Source: Thermanaeromonas toyohensis ToBE | GTDB taxonomy: Bacteria; Bacillota; DSM-521; Neomoorellales; Neomoorellaceae | Assembly: GCF_900176005.1 (NCBI RefSeq) | Contig: NZ_LT838272.1 | Coordinates: forward strand, 1,383,587 to 1,447,586 | Length of the DNA stretch: 64,000 nucleotides | Direction of reading: 5' to 3' | In this document: positions 8,736-17,428 of the stretch, piece after piece | Layout: every line of letters begins with the position of its first letter | Position numbering within the stretch: the stretch's first letter is position 1 | Translations under genes and position numbers: made by a program | The notes under the pieces: generated by a model | Told to the model about the DNA's origin: nothing | The model's input: the letters and a program-made list of their open reading frames with translations, nothing else | Databases searched by the model: none

Positions 8736-9065
8736 GTGTCACCTAATCAGAAGGCGATAAGCATAGCTAGATTATACGTAGAAACCTTGAGGAAGAAGAA
8801 CCTACCCATTAAGGCGGTAATCCTCTTCGGGTCCCAGGCGAGGGGAGACTACGAGGCGGATTCGGACATTGATGTTCTTGTCGTTACTGAGAGGCTTGAT
8901 ACGGAAATACGCGAGGCTATCTTGGAAGCAGCCTTTGAGATTAGTCTTAGTGAGGATGTAATGCTGATACCTCTTATATACGACCTTGAGAAGTTTGAGT
9001 CTGCTCTATTCCGGTCTGGGCCCCTTTATCAGAATATAAGCCAGGAGGGGATTATTATCCAATGA
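8736..9065 (+). CDS. MNT-type minimal nucleotidyltransferase
   Basis: 109 aa from GTG 8736 (GGAG 8 bases upstream). The motif VILFGSQARGDYEADSDIDV at about residues 29-48 is the GS(x)nDxD nucleotidyltransferase signature. Family members are usually paired with a HEPN protein in MNT-HEPN toxin-antitoxin modules, where MNT AMPylates and silences the HEPN RNase. Here the next frame (ATG 9062, overlapping the stop) dies after 19 codons and does not resemble HEPN, so the partner appears lost. Confidence 0.8.
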   Translation: MSPNQKAISIARLYVETLRKKNLPIKAVILFGSQARGDYEADSDIDVLVVTERLDTEIREAILEAAFEISLSEDVMLIPLIYDLEKFESALFRSGPLYQNISQEGIIIQ

Positions 9066-9172
9066 GCAAAACCGGATACATAAGGAGATGTTTGCCTCGA
9101 CCCAAGGGAGGAGCAAATTAGCAAAGCAATGAGTATTACTCGCTATTTTACTGAATTGGGAGCTGAGAGAAT

Positions 9173-9426
9173 GTGAAGCCAATCCGCTTTTACAGCCATG
9201 CCGGGAGACAATGGGTTTTCGTGGCGCAGCCGAGAAGGAAGTAATCGAGGCCATTAAGACTTCCCCTTGGGAACCTGCGGAACGCGGTCGATTGGAATGC
9301 CGGAAAAACTTCGCTTATGGGTAGGAGTGGAATAGCAAATTTTATGCCACGAAGCAGGTACGGCCTATTTTCGTGGAAGAAGACACAGAAATCGTAGTGG
9401 TTACCGTGTACGTTTATTATTTCTAG
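9173..9426 (+). pseudogene. DUF4258 protein, frameshift plus in-frame TAG
   Basis: From GTG 9173 the frame reads MKPIRFYSHA. A shift near 9203 continues RETMGFRGAAEKEVIEAIKT and RLECRKNFAYG, then TAG, then EWNSKFYATKQVRPIFVEED and IVVVTVYVYYF to TAG 9424-9426. The pattern (HARE...RG...V..AI, YYTKQVRPIFVEE, VITVYVYYF) is DUF4258. The gene precedes a DUF2283 gene by 17 bases, the usual DUF4258-DUF2283 pair, so a suspected toxin-like partner has been inactivated while its neighbour is intact. Confidence 0.75.
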
Positions 9427-9443
9427 AACGGAGGTGTAGCCTT

Positions 9444-9674
9444 ATGAAAATAACCTATGACCCCGAGGTAGATGCCCTATATATTCGCTTCCTTGAGACT
9501 AGTGTTACCACGAAGCATGTTGACGAGGGCATTGCCGTGGATTATTCGGCAGACGGGCGGCTTGCCGGTATGGAAATCTTGGATGCCCGCAAGCGCTTCG
9601 GCAGCCTAGAGGTATTCCAGGAGATAGCCTTTAAAGGCCTTGGGGTTGTTCCCCTGGCTGCCAAGCACCTTTAA
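9444..9674 (+). CDS. DUF2283 family protein
   Basis: 76 aa from ATG 9444 with ACGGAGGTG upstream. It matches the family closely: MKITYDPEVDALYIRFLE, then VDEGIAVDYSADGRLAGMEI and LDARKRFG. It forms the expected pair with the broken DUF4258 gene just upstream. The function is not established; the constant pairing suggests an antitoxin-like role. Confidence 0.88.
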   Translation: MKITYDPEVDALYIRFLETSVTTKHVDEGIAVDYSADGRLAGMEILDARKRFGSLEVFQEIAFKGLGVVPLAAKHL

Positions 9675-10060
9675 TCTTTCTAGACGAACTATGTTTCTTT
9701 TCGCATATAGCCTGGCAGACCCCAGCCGGGCGATATATTCATACAGGGATCACTTTGGAAGGCCTGCCTACGCAGGCCTTCCTGATTCCAGGGGCCAGGC
9801 AAACTGGATGGAAGAAGCGCCACGCTATGGGCGATGCGGCGCGCTTCTTTTTGAAGGCAGGATAAGGCGCGGTGCTCTGCGCGCTTCCCAGACGCCAGGC
9901 AAAGCCTGGCGCTGTTGAATTCATAAGAGATGCTCAAGGAGGTGCTACACACGGATAGGAGATGCCAAAGCGATGCTTAATCTTTATTGACGCTTTGATA
10001 CTACTTGACTTTATAGAGCGGCTTTCGAGACTTTTCCATAAATTGGAGGGATGATCGCGT
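9675..10060. other. Gene-free stretch with hairpins
   Basis: No convincing gene. It contains several perfect short palindromes, including GGAAGGCCTGC/GCAGGCCTTCC at about 9758-9785 and GCCAGGC/GCCTGGC at about 9894-9910, which may be terminators or decayed element ends for the DUF2283 gene side. Confidence 0.4.
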
Positions 10061-10120
10061 ATGAAACGCTTGACCGTGAGGTTACCAGAAGACGTATAGA
10101 ATGCGCTGGCAGCGGTGCCA
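10061..10120 (+). pseudogene. CopG/RHH antitoxin start, nonsense-mutated
   Basis: ATG 10061 with TTGGAGGG upstream reads MKRLTVRLPEDV, then TAG, then NALAAV before similarity ends. This is the first strand and helix of a ribbon-helix-helix antitoxin (usual form MKRLTVRLPEDVYNALAA). The amber falls on a position normally Tyr or similar, and the rest of the domain has been replaced by unrelated sequence, so only the start survives. Confidence 0.6.
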
Positions 10121-10503
10121 ATCTTTCCTAATCCTCTCCGGGTGGGAGCCCGGCAGGCGGGCGTTCGCACCACTTCGCCGTTTGGAAGGCACGTGTTCAC
10201 TGGGGAGGACGGTGGCCTTTTGGCTGCCGTGCGATGCCCCTGGGGGCACGTGTGCGACTGTTTCGGGCGGGGCTCCAGAAGCCGCGGTCCACCTGTGCTG
10301 CCAGCCGTACAGGTGGGGGTATAACCCGGCCTCTCGGAGAGCGTGAACTTCGAGCCTGCTTTGCTGCCAGGTTGCTGTCTTTTGATAGAACCTGGTAGCA
10401 AAAATGAAACAGATCATCGCCCTGCTCTTCGTTTTCCTACACCCGGCCCAGGCCGCCTTCGAGCGGCCTCCTTTATTTGCCGGGCCGTACCTGCCGCCAG
10501 TAG
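10121..10503. other. No gene recognised
   Basis: GC-rich stretch with overlapping frames on both strands but no domain, codon pattern or ribosome binding site that supports one. A 7-bp hairpin (AGGCCGC/GCGGCCT at 10450-10469) followed by CCTTTATTT could be a weak + strand terminator. Confidence 0.4.
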
Positions 10504-10902
10504 TCAATGGGTGAGGATAATCAGCTCTTCTATTGGGTAATGCCTTTCATTGGCCGTCACTAGGATCAAGTTGTTACGGACGGCTACGGCTGCTATGAGG
10601 GAATCAGTAAGGCTAAGGGTAATGCCTTTCCGAGCGTAGGTATAGCGCCAGCGGCCAGCCAGGCGGGAGGCCTCGTAATCTATGGGATAAAACTTCAGGC
10701 TAGATAAAAACAGCTCTATTGCGGGCAGCTCCTTTTCCCTGGCTCCGGAAAATACCTCGGCCACAGTTATAGGACAGGCAGCCAGAGGAGCTTTCTCCTT
10801 GAGCACTTCTAATAGCGCTATGGTGTGTTTGTTCCCGCGGAAGAAGTCAATTAAGGCTGTGGTATCCAGCAGAAAGCCTTTGACCGGAGCCTTATCTTTC
10901 AT
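10504..10902 (-). CDS. PIN-domain toxin, VapC family
   Basis: 132 aa. VapC toxins are Mg-dependent RNases that typically cut tRNA or rRNA. The conserved acids are visible: Asp in FLLDTTALIDFF (about residue 13), Glu in ITVAEVFSG and Asp in SLTDSLIAAVA. The fourth position, usually D/N in VTxNxxHF, is VTANERHYP. It overlaps the RHH antitoxin gene by 11 bases, the standard vapBC order. Confidence 0.9.
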   Translation of the reverse strand: MKDKAPVKGFLLDTTALIDFFRGNKHTIALLEVLKEKAPLAACPITVAEVFSGAREKELPAIELFLSSLKFYPIDYEASRLAGRWRYTYARKGITLSLTDSLIAAVAVRNNLILVTANERHYPIEELIILTH

Positions 10903-11176
10903 CCCTAGACCACCTGGCCAGCCTCTCCTCTGCTTCCAGGCGCAAATTTCTTACCCAGGCTTCTATGTTTTCCCGGTCCTTAAATTCCGGGTATTGGTCA
11001 GGGGAAAATATCCCCGCGCATTCTTTGAGGGCTTTCGCCTGCTTGAGCCGCAGGAGAGCCTCTTCCGTAGCCTTGATAATGAAGTCGCTCTGTTTACCTT
11101 TCCGTACATGCTTATTCAAGTCCCGGATAAGGTACGCGGGAAATCTTATGGCCTTGAGGCGTGTCTTTTCTGCCAT
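10892..11176 (-). CDS. RHH-type antitoxin of vapBC pair
   Basis: 94 aa from ATG 11176, preceded by GGGAGG; an upstream in-frame start at 11239 is less likely. The N-terminal part MAEKTRLKAIRFPAYLIRDL followed by KQSDFIIKATEEALLRLK is a ribbon-helix-helix DNA-binding domain, followed by a charged tail (about residues 50-94) that would wrap the toxin. It would neutralise the PIN toxin and autoregulate the operon. Confidence 0.8.
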   Translation of the reverse strand: MAEKTRLKAIRFPAYLIRDLNKHVRKGKQSDFIIKATEEALLRLKQAKALKECAGIFSPDQYPEFKDRENIEAWVRNLRLEAEERLARWSRDER

Positions 11177-11241
11177 ATCAAGACCTCCCAGAGAGTTGCT
11201 ATAGATCAAGTATAACACGAGGGAGTGACCTACTCCCACCC

Positions 11242-11988
11242 TTAAAAGAGTGGGCTTTCCCCGCGGCCTCTCGTAAGTTCGGCAAAATCTCTATCGACGT
11301 AATGTATTTCTAGTCCGCACGAACAGACGCTCACTAGGCTCCGTTTGGTAGGGTAAAGGAGCGTGCCGCAGTGGGGACAGCTGACCGGTACGCGCGTACT
11401 CCTGTCAATGAACTCTACATAAGAGATTGGGATCGAAGGCTGGGCCATCAGTTTCTCAATTTTGGACTTAGGCATGAACTTCTCCAGAGCTATGGCCATG
11501 GACTCCTTTGAAACGTGGAATATTGCAGTCAGCTGGTGAATCGACTGGATGCGGTGCTTTTTCAGGACTGCGTGGAGGAAAGGCGTGGGGATGAGCAGCT
11601 CTTCGGCGAAGATGTCGGCCTCCCTTTCTTCCTCCGGGTCCCTCTCTACGTCGAAGCTGTCGATGGGGTGGAGGGAGTGACGCAGGACGGCATGACCCAG
11701 TTCGTGGGCGCCCGTCCATCGGCTTTTCACGTAGGACCGTGTGCTGTTGATGAAGACGGCATACCGCCGGTGCTTTGCCAGGTAGCCCGACCAGCCGTCA
11801 ATGTCGACTCCGGCCACCCACTGAATGTCGACGGCATCGATGCCGTGTGAGCGGTAGTTCCTGAGAAGCCTGAAGGGATTTACCGGAAGACAAGTAATAC
11901 CGGCCTCGACCAGCAGTCTCCTCGCGGCCATGCGGGCGTGCGCCCTGCCGTAATCCGCTTCCTTCCATATGTCCCAGGAAGAACCCAT
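11242..11988 (-). CDS. ImmA/IrrE metallopeptidase with C-terminal zinc ribbon
   Basis: 248 aa. GAHELGHAVLRH (about residues 93-104) is the HExxH zincin motif and EREADIFAEELLIP supplies the third ligand. The N-terminus (ARMAARRLLVEAGITCLPVN) is typical of the family. Unlike the copy at 2062-2784 it has a C-terminal CPHCGTLLYP ... CSCG zinc ribbon, which may read DNA or a partner. It lies 20 bases downstream of the XRE/S24-like regulator on the same strand, the usual repressor-protease pair. Confidence 0.88.
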   Translation of the reverse strand: MGSSWDIWKEADYGRAHARMAARRLLVEAGITCLPVNPFRLLRNYRSHGIDAVDIQWVAGVDIDGWSGYLAKHRRYAVFINSTRSYVKSRWTGAHELGHAVLRHSLHPIDSFDVERDPEEEREADIFAEELLIPTPFLHAVLKKHRIQSIHQLTAIFHVSKESMAIALEKFMPKSKIEKLMAQPSIPISYVEFIDRSTRVPVSCPHCGTLLYPTKRSLVSVCSCGLEIHYVDRDFAELTRGRGESPLF

Positions 11989-12008
11989 TTCTCTTCCCCG
12001 CCTTTTCT

Positions 12009-12875
12009 TTATTTTTTTCTCTCGAGCGCCCTCAGGTATGCCTCCATAGCTGCTACCATTGTCTTTTTCTCTTCGTCGGACAGCTGCCTCCTGGCGCGGC
12101 CTACCAGGCGGATAACCTCACGTACGTCGGGGTCTCTGAGGTCTTCTCTCGAGATGCCTATGTCATGGAAATCTTCAGCCGATGGGGGAACGCAGAAGTC
12201 CCTGTAAGCTCCGGTCCTGCTGATGACATAGACCACGCTGCCCGCGACCGCCTCGTCTGGGTTGACGGGGAGGTCTTCAATCAGGGGGTTCATGGTCCGG
12301 AGTACCCAGCCCCTGTGGTGCCGGACGAGGTACCGCACGAGGGCATTTTTTGTCGCTTCGGAGGGATACAGGACGACCAGCTCACCGTCCACCGGAGCAC
12401 CCCTCCGGCATATCAAGATGTCGCCCTTTTTGAGGGCTGGCATCATCACGGCCGCATCGGCTTCGGGCACTTCCACGGCGAAGTCGGCCTCCCGGTACTC
12501 GGGCAGGTTGATATAGTCCACGACGTTTTCTATGGCGAACAGCGCGTCTCCTGGAACCACTTTTTCCACGAGGGGCACCCGCCTCCAGCGCAGGACTTCC
12601 GATAGGGGCCTTTTTAGCATGTCGTTAAGTATGTCGTCAATGTTCCTGGAGGGAGGGGCTTCCCCCGTAAGCGTAGAGATGTCCATTTCCAGGGCCCGGG
12701 CTATTCTGCTGATATCGTCGTACGTAGCCGCCTGGTAGCCGAGCTCGATCCGCTGTATCCTGTACGGGCTTAGCCCGGTCCGGTCAGCCAGTTCCTGCCT
12801 GGTGACCCCGCGGGACTCCCGCGCTTCCCGTATCCTCCTCCCTATACCTTCGTCTTCAGGCCTTTTTGTGCTCAT
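12009..12875 (-). CDS. XRE regulator with S24-like C-terminal domain
   Basis: 288 aa. HTH_XRE at about residues 10-65 (IREARESRGVTRQELADRTG, then LSPYRIQRIELG). The C-terminal half resembles the LexA/CI S24 fold (VEVPEADAAVMMPALKKGDI). Where LexA-type proteins have GDSM with the nucleophilic Ser, this one reads DAAVMMP, and the Lys region reads NALVRYLV, so self-cleavage is unlikely. Induction would then depend on the adjacent ImmA peptidase, which fits its position. Confidence 0.8.
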   Translation of the reverse strand: MSTKRPEDEGIGRRIREARESRGVTRQELADRTGLSPYRIQRIELGYQAATYDDISRIARALEMDISTLTGEAPPSRNIDDILNDMLKRPLSEVLRWRRVPLVEKVVPGDALFAIENVVDYINLPEYREADFAVEVPEADAAVMMPALKKGDILICRRGAPVDGELVVLYPSEATKNALVRYLVRHHRGWVLRTMNPLIEDLPVNPDEAVAGSVVYVISRTGAYRDFCVPPSAEDFHDIGISREDLRDPDVREVIRLVGRARRQLSDEEKKTMVAAMEAYLRALERKK

Positions 12876-13088
12876 AAGCCTTCCGGATGCTTCCCACCTT
12901 TCAGCAAAATTTCTGCGAAGTTTCCTTCGGCCCGCTTATCCAAACAATGCGCCTTCAAGTACAGAGCCCTGACTTCAGTGCCGTTTATGATTGTTTCCCT
13001 GCGTGGTAAAACCTAAACATTAGGTGCTTAGAAAAGTATTTCGGCATCCACTAGGTATTCACGTAGATACCTCATACCCGTTCTAAGC
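12876..13088 (-). ncRNA. Possible right end and omega RNA of IS607-type element
   Basis: Gene-free stretch directly 3' of tnpB. In IS605/IS607 elements the guide RNA (omega/reRNA) overlaps or follows the 3' end of tnpB and stops at the element's right end, so it should lie here on the minus strand. I see GC-rich dyads but cannot fix the boundary by eye. Confidence 0.35.
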
Positions 13089-14603
13089 TTACCCTGCTGT
13101 CGCCAGCCTACTATTTCCTATCCCTAAAAGGGACTCGGCTTTACTTTTAAACCCGTAAATGAATTCATAGAGCGTAAACTTTAACGGGGTGCTCAACTTG
13201 TAAAGGAGGACTTTGAAGTTCAGCGGAACTTCGCGGAGCTGCGCTCCTACTTTTAAGATGTTTAGGGCACCGTTCAAATCGGCGTTGAAAACTTTATTCA
13301 GCGCATCATCCCGGTAAAGTCCGCGCTCGATTCTCTTACCGGAACACTTAATTGTTACGTTTTCCTGCTTTTCTTTAGCTTCAGCGTACTTTTTCTGGAT
13401 CTCCAGGATGTCGTCTGATAAAGACGAAGCCTTACTGGTGTACGGTTCGTCCTTTTCTTCCGCTTGCACGCCCAGCTCCTCCAGCTTGTACTTCAAGATA
13501 GATATGAACCTGCGGAAGGGAATGCCCATAAGGTTCTGATTGGTAACCCTGCCCAGGTTTATCCCGTCCTTGCTTGTTGTGGCCCCGCTGCCGATGTAGA
13601 CTTTCTTGTGCCCCGTCTCGTAGAGGAAGTCCGCCAAAATGCGGGCTATCCTGTGAAACTGGGTTTCTATCCACCGTCTGCGGTAGTTGCACAGGTTGTG
13701 GAAGTAAAGCCTTAACTCAGAAAGTTCTTCCAGCATAGATTTTTTCCGTGCTTCATCTTTCTCTTCTGCAACCTTGTTGTTTAAAGTGTCTATAGCTGAA
13801 CGTAGTTCAGCCGCTTTTTTGTTGAACCAGCGGTTGAAAGACTTGATTTCCTTGCCAGAAACAATCAGGCTCCTCACCCGCGGGTTGGTCGAAATAAGCG
13901 AGACAAGGTTGTCCAGCCCCAGGTCTATCCCCGCTAAATAGCAGAGTTCGCCTTCTGGAGCCTCTAGCTCTCTTTCGTATACCACGTCTACCCAGGCGTC
14001 AGACAGGTGGTAAGTTAGCCTGACCGAAGAGACGTTTTCTATTCCCGCGGGAAGCTTTATTTTAATCTTTTCATCGCCTTTTACCCTCAACCGGAGGACC
14101 AGGGCCCTGCTAGTGGCTTCAAAAGCGTTGCTGTTAAACTCTGCGGTAACCTGGGCGATCGTTTTTAGTTTCTTCGGTCTGGGTGGCCGCGGTTGTTCTT
14201 TAAATTTCGCCGGGCTGGTGCGGTATTCGGTTATGGAGTTGAGGAAGCCCCTGTAGTCTTTGATGACCTGGCGGATGGCCGTCTGGAGGACGTAATTGTT
14301 ATCCAACTTAGCTTTCTGTTCTTTCATCCTGCCGACAAGGGCTTTGAGTTCCGGGTCCTCCATGACCCTTACGGACACTTCCCGCAGTGCTTCCTCCTGT
14401 TCAGGGCTTTTGTTCTTGGTTTTATCGGCCAGAAGGGAATAAATGACGCTTTCGTTCAGTATAAACTGCCCGAAGAGTTTATGATACCTGTCCTGGAAGA
14501 TCAGGAACAGGTTGCGGAACTGGGCCAAATCTAGAACGAATCTCTTAACCCTGGGTCTTCTCTTGGCGGAAATCCTGATCCGTAAAGTACGTTTAACTTT
14601 CAT
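13089..14603 (-). CDS. tnpB: TnpB RNA-guided nuclease of IS607-type element
   Basis: 504 aa from ATG 14603 (TTGGAGG upstream). TnpB proteins are RuvC nucleases guided by an omega RNA from the element's right end. RuvC-I is LAGIDLGLDNLVS, RuvC-II lies near KKVYIGSGATTS, and RuvC-III is KVFNADLNGALNIL. Like one known TnpB branch it lacks the CxxC zinc ribbon and instead carries KCSGKRIERGLYRDD. The catalytic Glu is not in an obvious place; VYIGSG stands where VIEG/IVIE is usual. It lies 86 bases downstream of a dead IS607 TnpA on the same strand, so the element is probably immobile alone. Confidence 0.85.
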   Translation of the reverse strand: MKVKRTLRIRISAKRRPRVKRFVLDLAQFRNLFLIFQDRYHKLFGQFILNESVIYSLLADKTKNKSPEQEEALREVSVRVMEDPELKALVGRMKEQKAKLDNNYVLQTAIRQVIKDYRGFLNSITEYRTSPAKFKEQPRPPRPKKLKTIAQVTAEFNSNAFEATSRALVLRLRVKGDEKIKIKLPAGIENVSSVRLTYHLSDAWVDVVYERELEAPEGELCYLAGIDLGLDNLVSLISTNPRVRSLIVSGKEIKSFNRWFNKKAAELRSAIDTLNNKVAEEKDEARKKSMLEELSELRLYFHNLCNYRRRWIETQFHRIARILADFLYETGHKKVYIGSGATTSKDGINLGRVTNQNLMGIPFRRFISILKYKLEELGVQAEEKDEPYTSKASSLSDDILEIQKKYAEAKEKQENVTIKCSGKRIERGLYRDDALNKVFNADLNGALNILKVGAQLREVPLNFKVLLYKLSTPLKFTLYEFIYGFKSKAESLLGIGNSRLATAG

Positions 14604-14688
14604 GGAGCGCTGCCTCCAAGCATTTTTTTATTTTCCTCCTTCTGGAGTAAAACTTCATGGAAAAACTGTGCAGTAAAGTGAAAATTTC

Positions 14689-15202
14689 TTACATCAATTC
14701 TTCCGGGTCGGATTTTTCGTTGGTGTAATTGTTAACGACGACTATTTCCGCACCGAAGGCCCTGAACAGGTTTTCGAAGAAGTTGAAGCCGGTCCGGGTC
14801 AGCCTGTCCTTGTATGTGATCACGACTTTTTCGATCCGATAATTAAGGACATCTTTAAGCAAAGCGTTAAAATCTTTCCGACTGTCGAAGTCTAGAGCAG
14901 AAGCGATATCTTTCTAGATTCCATCGATCGTCCAGCCATTGTTCAGGCAAAACTGCTTCAACAGTTCGATTTGGTTTTCCAGGTCCCTCCTTTGCTTGTT
15001 AGTAGACACCCTGCCATAGAGTACAATTTTGCTCTTCACAGGCTTCCCAGTGGTTTTAAGCAAATACTCGTAGACAGATTTTTCATCGTAATCGTAAAAG
15101 CCGTTAGGGAGTCTGTGTGCCTTTATTTTTGTTCTCCCACCGTAACCTGTTGAGAGTGCTACGGCTAATGCGCAAGAGTTCCATAACTTCTTTTGCTTTC
15201 AT
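14689..15202 (-). pseudogene. tnpA: IS607-family serine transposase (TnpA), broken
   Basis: Starts at ATG 15202 with a MerR-like HTH (MKAKEVMELLRISRSTLNRL). It shifts frame near 15120 into KAHRLPNGFYDYDEKSVYEY, then KIVLYGRVSTNKQRRDLENQ with the catalytic Ser. An in-frame TAG follows (TIDG-I-stop-KDIASALDFD), then the rest (RIEKVVITYKDRLTRTGFNF) to a stop at 14689. Order, strand and domain layout are those of IS607 OrfA. One frameshift and one amber make it nonfunctional; the downstream tnpB is intact. Confidence 0.85.
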
Positions 15203-15360
15203 AGTAAATTTTAATATAGCCAGACGACTACACTATGTCAAGCATACAATCAAACTACATACTATATTCTCCAAAAAATCCGCGTTTCCTGCCATGTGGC
15301 ATAAAAATGTATCTGCGATAATCGCTATGCTACCCACAATAAAAATCGCACCACAGTACC

Positions 15361-15390
15361 TTGCACGGAACGCATACCTCATGTTAAAAT
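15361..15390 (+). promoter_or_regulatory. Sigma-A-type promoter for the 15436 gene
   Basis: TTGCAC at 15361-15366 and TAAAAT at 15385-15390 with an 18-base spacer, 45 bases upstream of the ATG. A small dyad (ATGCAT ... CTGCAT, about 15405-15420) lies between it and the ribosome binding site and could be an operator. Confidence 0.45.
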
Positions 15391-15435
15391 AGACACGTAA
15401 CCGTAATGCATAATCTGCATGGAAGGAGACGGCGG

Positions 15436-16869
15436 ATGGCGAATCTCACTGCCATGCAAGAAAGAGTACTGACCCTCAGGTCCCAGGGCCTCGGAGTTAA
15501 AAAAATTGCGGAGGTGCTGGGCCTGAGCGAGAGCACCGTTAAAACCCACCTGAAAAGGGCACAGGCCAAGCTCAGCAACCCCCGCGAAAGTGAACCTCCT
15601 CCGGACGACCTCCAGGAGATACTCAAAGAGCTGGAGCCCGAATCCAGCCTGACGGTAAAGATAGAAAAGCTCGCCCGGAGGGGCATCCCCAAGAAAATCA
15701 TAGCACAGCTGACCGGAACCACACAAGCCACGGTGAGACAGATAGTCCACCGGCAGAAGAAAAAAGAAGAGGACGAAAACAACGGGCGAAGGCAGAGAGA
15801 AAGAGTAAGGACCTACAGGCTGGAAGGCGAAGAAAGAGAAAAATACAAGAGCCTGCCACCTGGGAATAAAGTGCCCGATGAGGCAGCCTTCCTTTACAAG
15901 ATCTACGTTGAAATTGGCATCGAAAACCTGAAACCGGAAGCCCTAGCCCTTCTGGGGACCCAGGGGCTGGGGGGCTGGCGCGGCCGCCAGGCAGTGTTCC
16001 GGGCGCGTAAAGAGATGACCCACAGGTTGTCCTTCACCGGACGCATTGCGGCGAAGCAGTGGTCTTCACGAAAGGTGGCCGAAGAGATAAGAGAGCTGCA
16101 CGCGGACGATGCAGCTGTGACCGGAACTCCCAGCCTCGAGCGGCCGTTCAAGGCCAGGTCGAGTGCCGGCACAATCAAGGAGCGCCGCGGCAACGTCTGG
16201 TGGGCCCTCTGCGAAGACCTGCTGGAAGACGCCAAGCGCACGGCAGGGCTGTATCGGCCCAGGAGCTGGAACGGGTTCATGGAAGAGCTGGCGGGCCGCG
16301 TGAGGGACGCCCTGACGGGACTCCTCATAGAACAGCTCGGGCACCGCGACGGATACGAAGTCTACAGGGTCTGCATAGAGAGGACGCCCGCGGTCGCCGT
16401 GAGGGCTTCCGACCAGGGCGGAGCGGTGGTCGAGCTGGTGTGGGAGGTAGAGGGTAAAAACCGGAGGAACGGCAGGAACGGCAAGAGCCCGAAGCTAAAG
16501 GGCACTGTGGTGCCGCTGGACAAGGGCAGGGTGGCGCTGGTGAACGGCAACGAAAGGATGGTAGTCGACGAACCCGCGGGCGTGAACTTCTCGGCCCGGG
16601 GCAAGGTGTGGGTGGCGGCCACCCTGGAGACCGGCACGACCAGACTGATCCGGAGGGGCGACGTAATAGAGATGGATGGCGGGATTGCCCGGATAGTGAA
16701 GTGGTCGGGTGAGCATAAACCCAAGGTAATGGAGTTCTCGGGGGCCGACCTGGCGTGGGCGATAGCAGCTTACGTAGTACGGAAGCCGTGCTGGCTCGTC
16801 GTTGAAAGGCCGGACGAAAAGGCCCGGATGTGGGACTTCACCGACCTGGACAGGAGGCTGGCGGCATAG
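15436..16869 (+). CDS. Plasmid/phage-type DNA-binding protein, two HTHs
   Basis: 477 aa from ATG 15436 (AAGGAGACGG upstream). Residues 1-60 form a LuxR/sigma-4-like HTH (GLGVKKIAEVLGLSESTVKT), and a second HTH follows at about 75-105 (GIPKKIIAQLTGTTQATVRQ). The remaining 370 residues, basic with many Arg, are not recognised. It heads the cluster that ends in the iteron origin at 18.4 kb, so a role in replication control, partition or transcription of that module is plausible, but the sequence alone does not settle this. Confidence 0.6.
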   Translation: MANLTAMQERVLTLRSQGLGVKKIAEVLGLSESTVKTHLKRAQAKLSNPRESEPPPDDLQEILKELEPESSLTVKIEKLARRGIPKKIIAQLTGTTQATVRQIVHRQKKKEEDENNGRRQRERVRTYRLEGEEREKYKSLPPGNKVPDEAAFLYKIYVEIGIENLKPEALALLGTQGLGGWRGRQAVFRARKEMTHRLSFTGRIAAKQWSSRKVAEEIRELHADDAAVTGTPSLERPFKARSSAGTIKERRGNVWWALCEDLLEDAKRTAGLYRPRSWNGFMEELAGRVRDALTGLLIEQLGHRDGYEVYRVCIERTPAVAVRASDQGGAVVELVWEVEGKNRRNGRNGKSPKLKGTVVPLDKGRVALVNGNERMVVDEPAGVNFSARGKVWVAATLETGTTRLIRRGDVIEMDGGIARIVKWSGEHKPKVMEFSGADLAWAIAAYVVRKPCWLVVERPDEKARMWDFTDLDRRLAA

Positions 16870-16905
16870 AAAAACGGTGGCGGCATTAGGAAAGGAGCTG
16901 GGTGG

Positions 16906-17250
16906 GTGCGAAAGTCGGACGCGAGGAAGGTGTACCGTTTAGCAAAAGACCTGGCCGACGACGTGGTGTTGCTGGCCGAGAAAGCCAAAAACCTGCAGCT
17001 AACATCTTCTGAAGTTAGCAAGCAGGCGCAGGAAATCGTGGACAGGTACCGGCTGCGGGTGGAAAGGATAAAAAGAGGCTGTAACGGTGAGGCACTAAAA
17101 AGCATCAGGGATTGTACGGGGAAAATATCCGCAGCAGCCCGGGCGTTCGCAGCAAAGGACACTCCACCGGAGCAGGTGGCCGCGGTTTTGCGCAGTATAG
17201 CTGACAGTTTGATGCAGCAGGCCGCTTCGCTCTTGTCGGCAAAAAGGTAA
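16906..17250 (+). CDS. Small all-helical hypothetical protein
   Basis: 114 aa from GTG 16906 with AGGAGCTGGG upstream. Predicted almost wholly alpha-helical with alternating charges and alanines (VYRLAKDLADDVVLLAEKAK) and two Cys. No family recognised. It lies 36 bases after the two-HTH protein and is followed by a terminator at 17351-17382, so these two genes form a unit. Confidence 0.55.
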   Translation: MRKSDARKVYRLAKDLADDVVLLAEKAKNLQLTSSEVSKQAQEIVDRYRLRVERIKRGCNGEALKSIRDCTGKISAAARAFAAKDTPPEQVAAVLRSIADSLMQQAASLLSAKR

Positions 17251-17350
17251 ACTTTTAGATTGTGCCGGTACGGGTACGTTCTGGAGAACCCGAAAGCGAG
17301 CATGCATTTGTTGTGGCATAGCCCTACCCGGTGACATGGCGTGTTAACAG

Positions 17351-17382
17351 GCCCACCGGGACGGTGGGCATTTGTTTTTTTT
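17351..17382 (+). terminator. Rho-independent terminator
   Basis: GCCCACC/GGTGGGC stem with a GGGAC loop followed by ATTTGTTTTTTTT. It closes the 15436-17250 unit upstream of the candidate replication initiator. Confidence 0.75.
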
Positions 17383-17428
17383 AGGGGGAAATAATCGCTG
17401 AAGACTGGGGGAAAGGGGAGCAAAGTCG

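Larger units (their letters stand above)
13089..15202 (-). mobile_element. IS607-type element (tnpA pseudogene + tnpB)
   Basis: Core of an IS607-family insertion: serine-recombinase TnpA, now dead, followed by TnpB. IS607 elements make no target duplication and have no terminal repeats, so exact ends cannot be called; they should lie between the XRE gene (12876) and the gene starting at 15436. Confidence 0.75.

Noticed and set aside
10251-10320. Group II intron 5' end (GTGCGAC)
   Set aside because: A seven-base match only; no intron reverse transcriptase, domain V hairpin or 3' end found nearby.
13089-14603. Type V Cas12 rather than TnpB
   Set aside because: The length (504 aa), an adjacent IS607 TnpA and absence of a nearby repeat array identify it as transposon TnpB.
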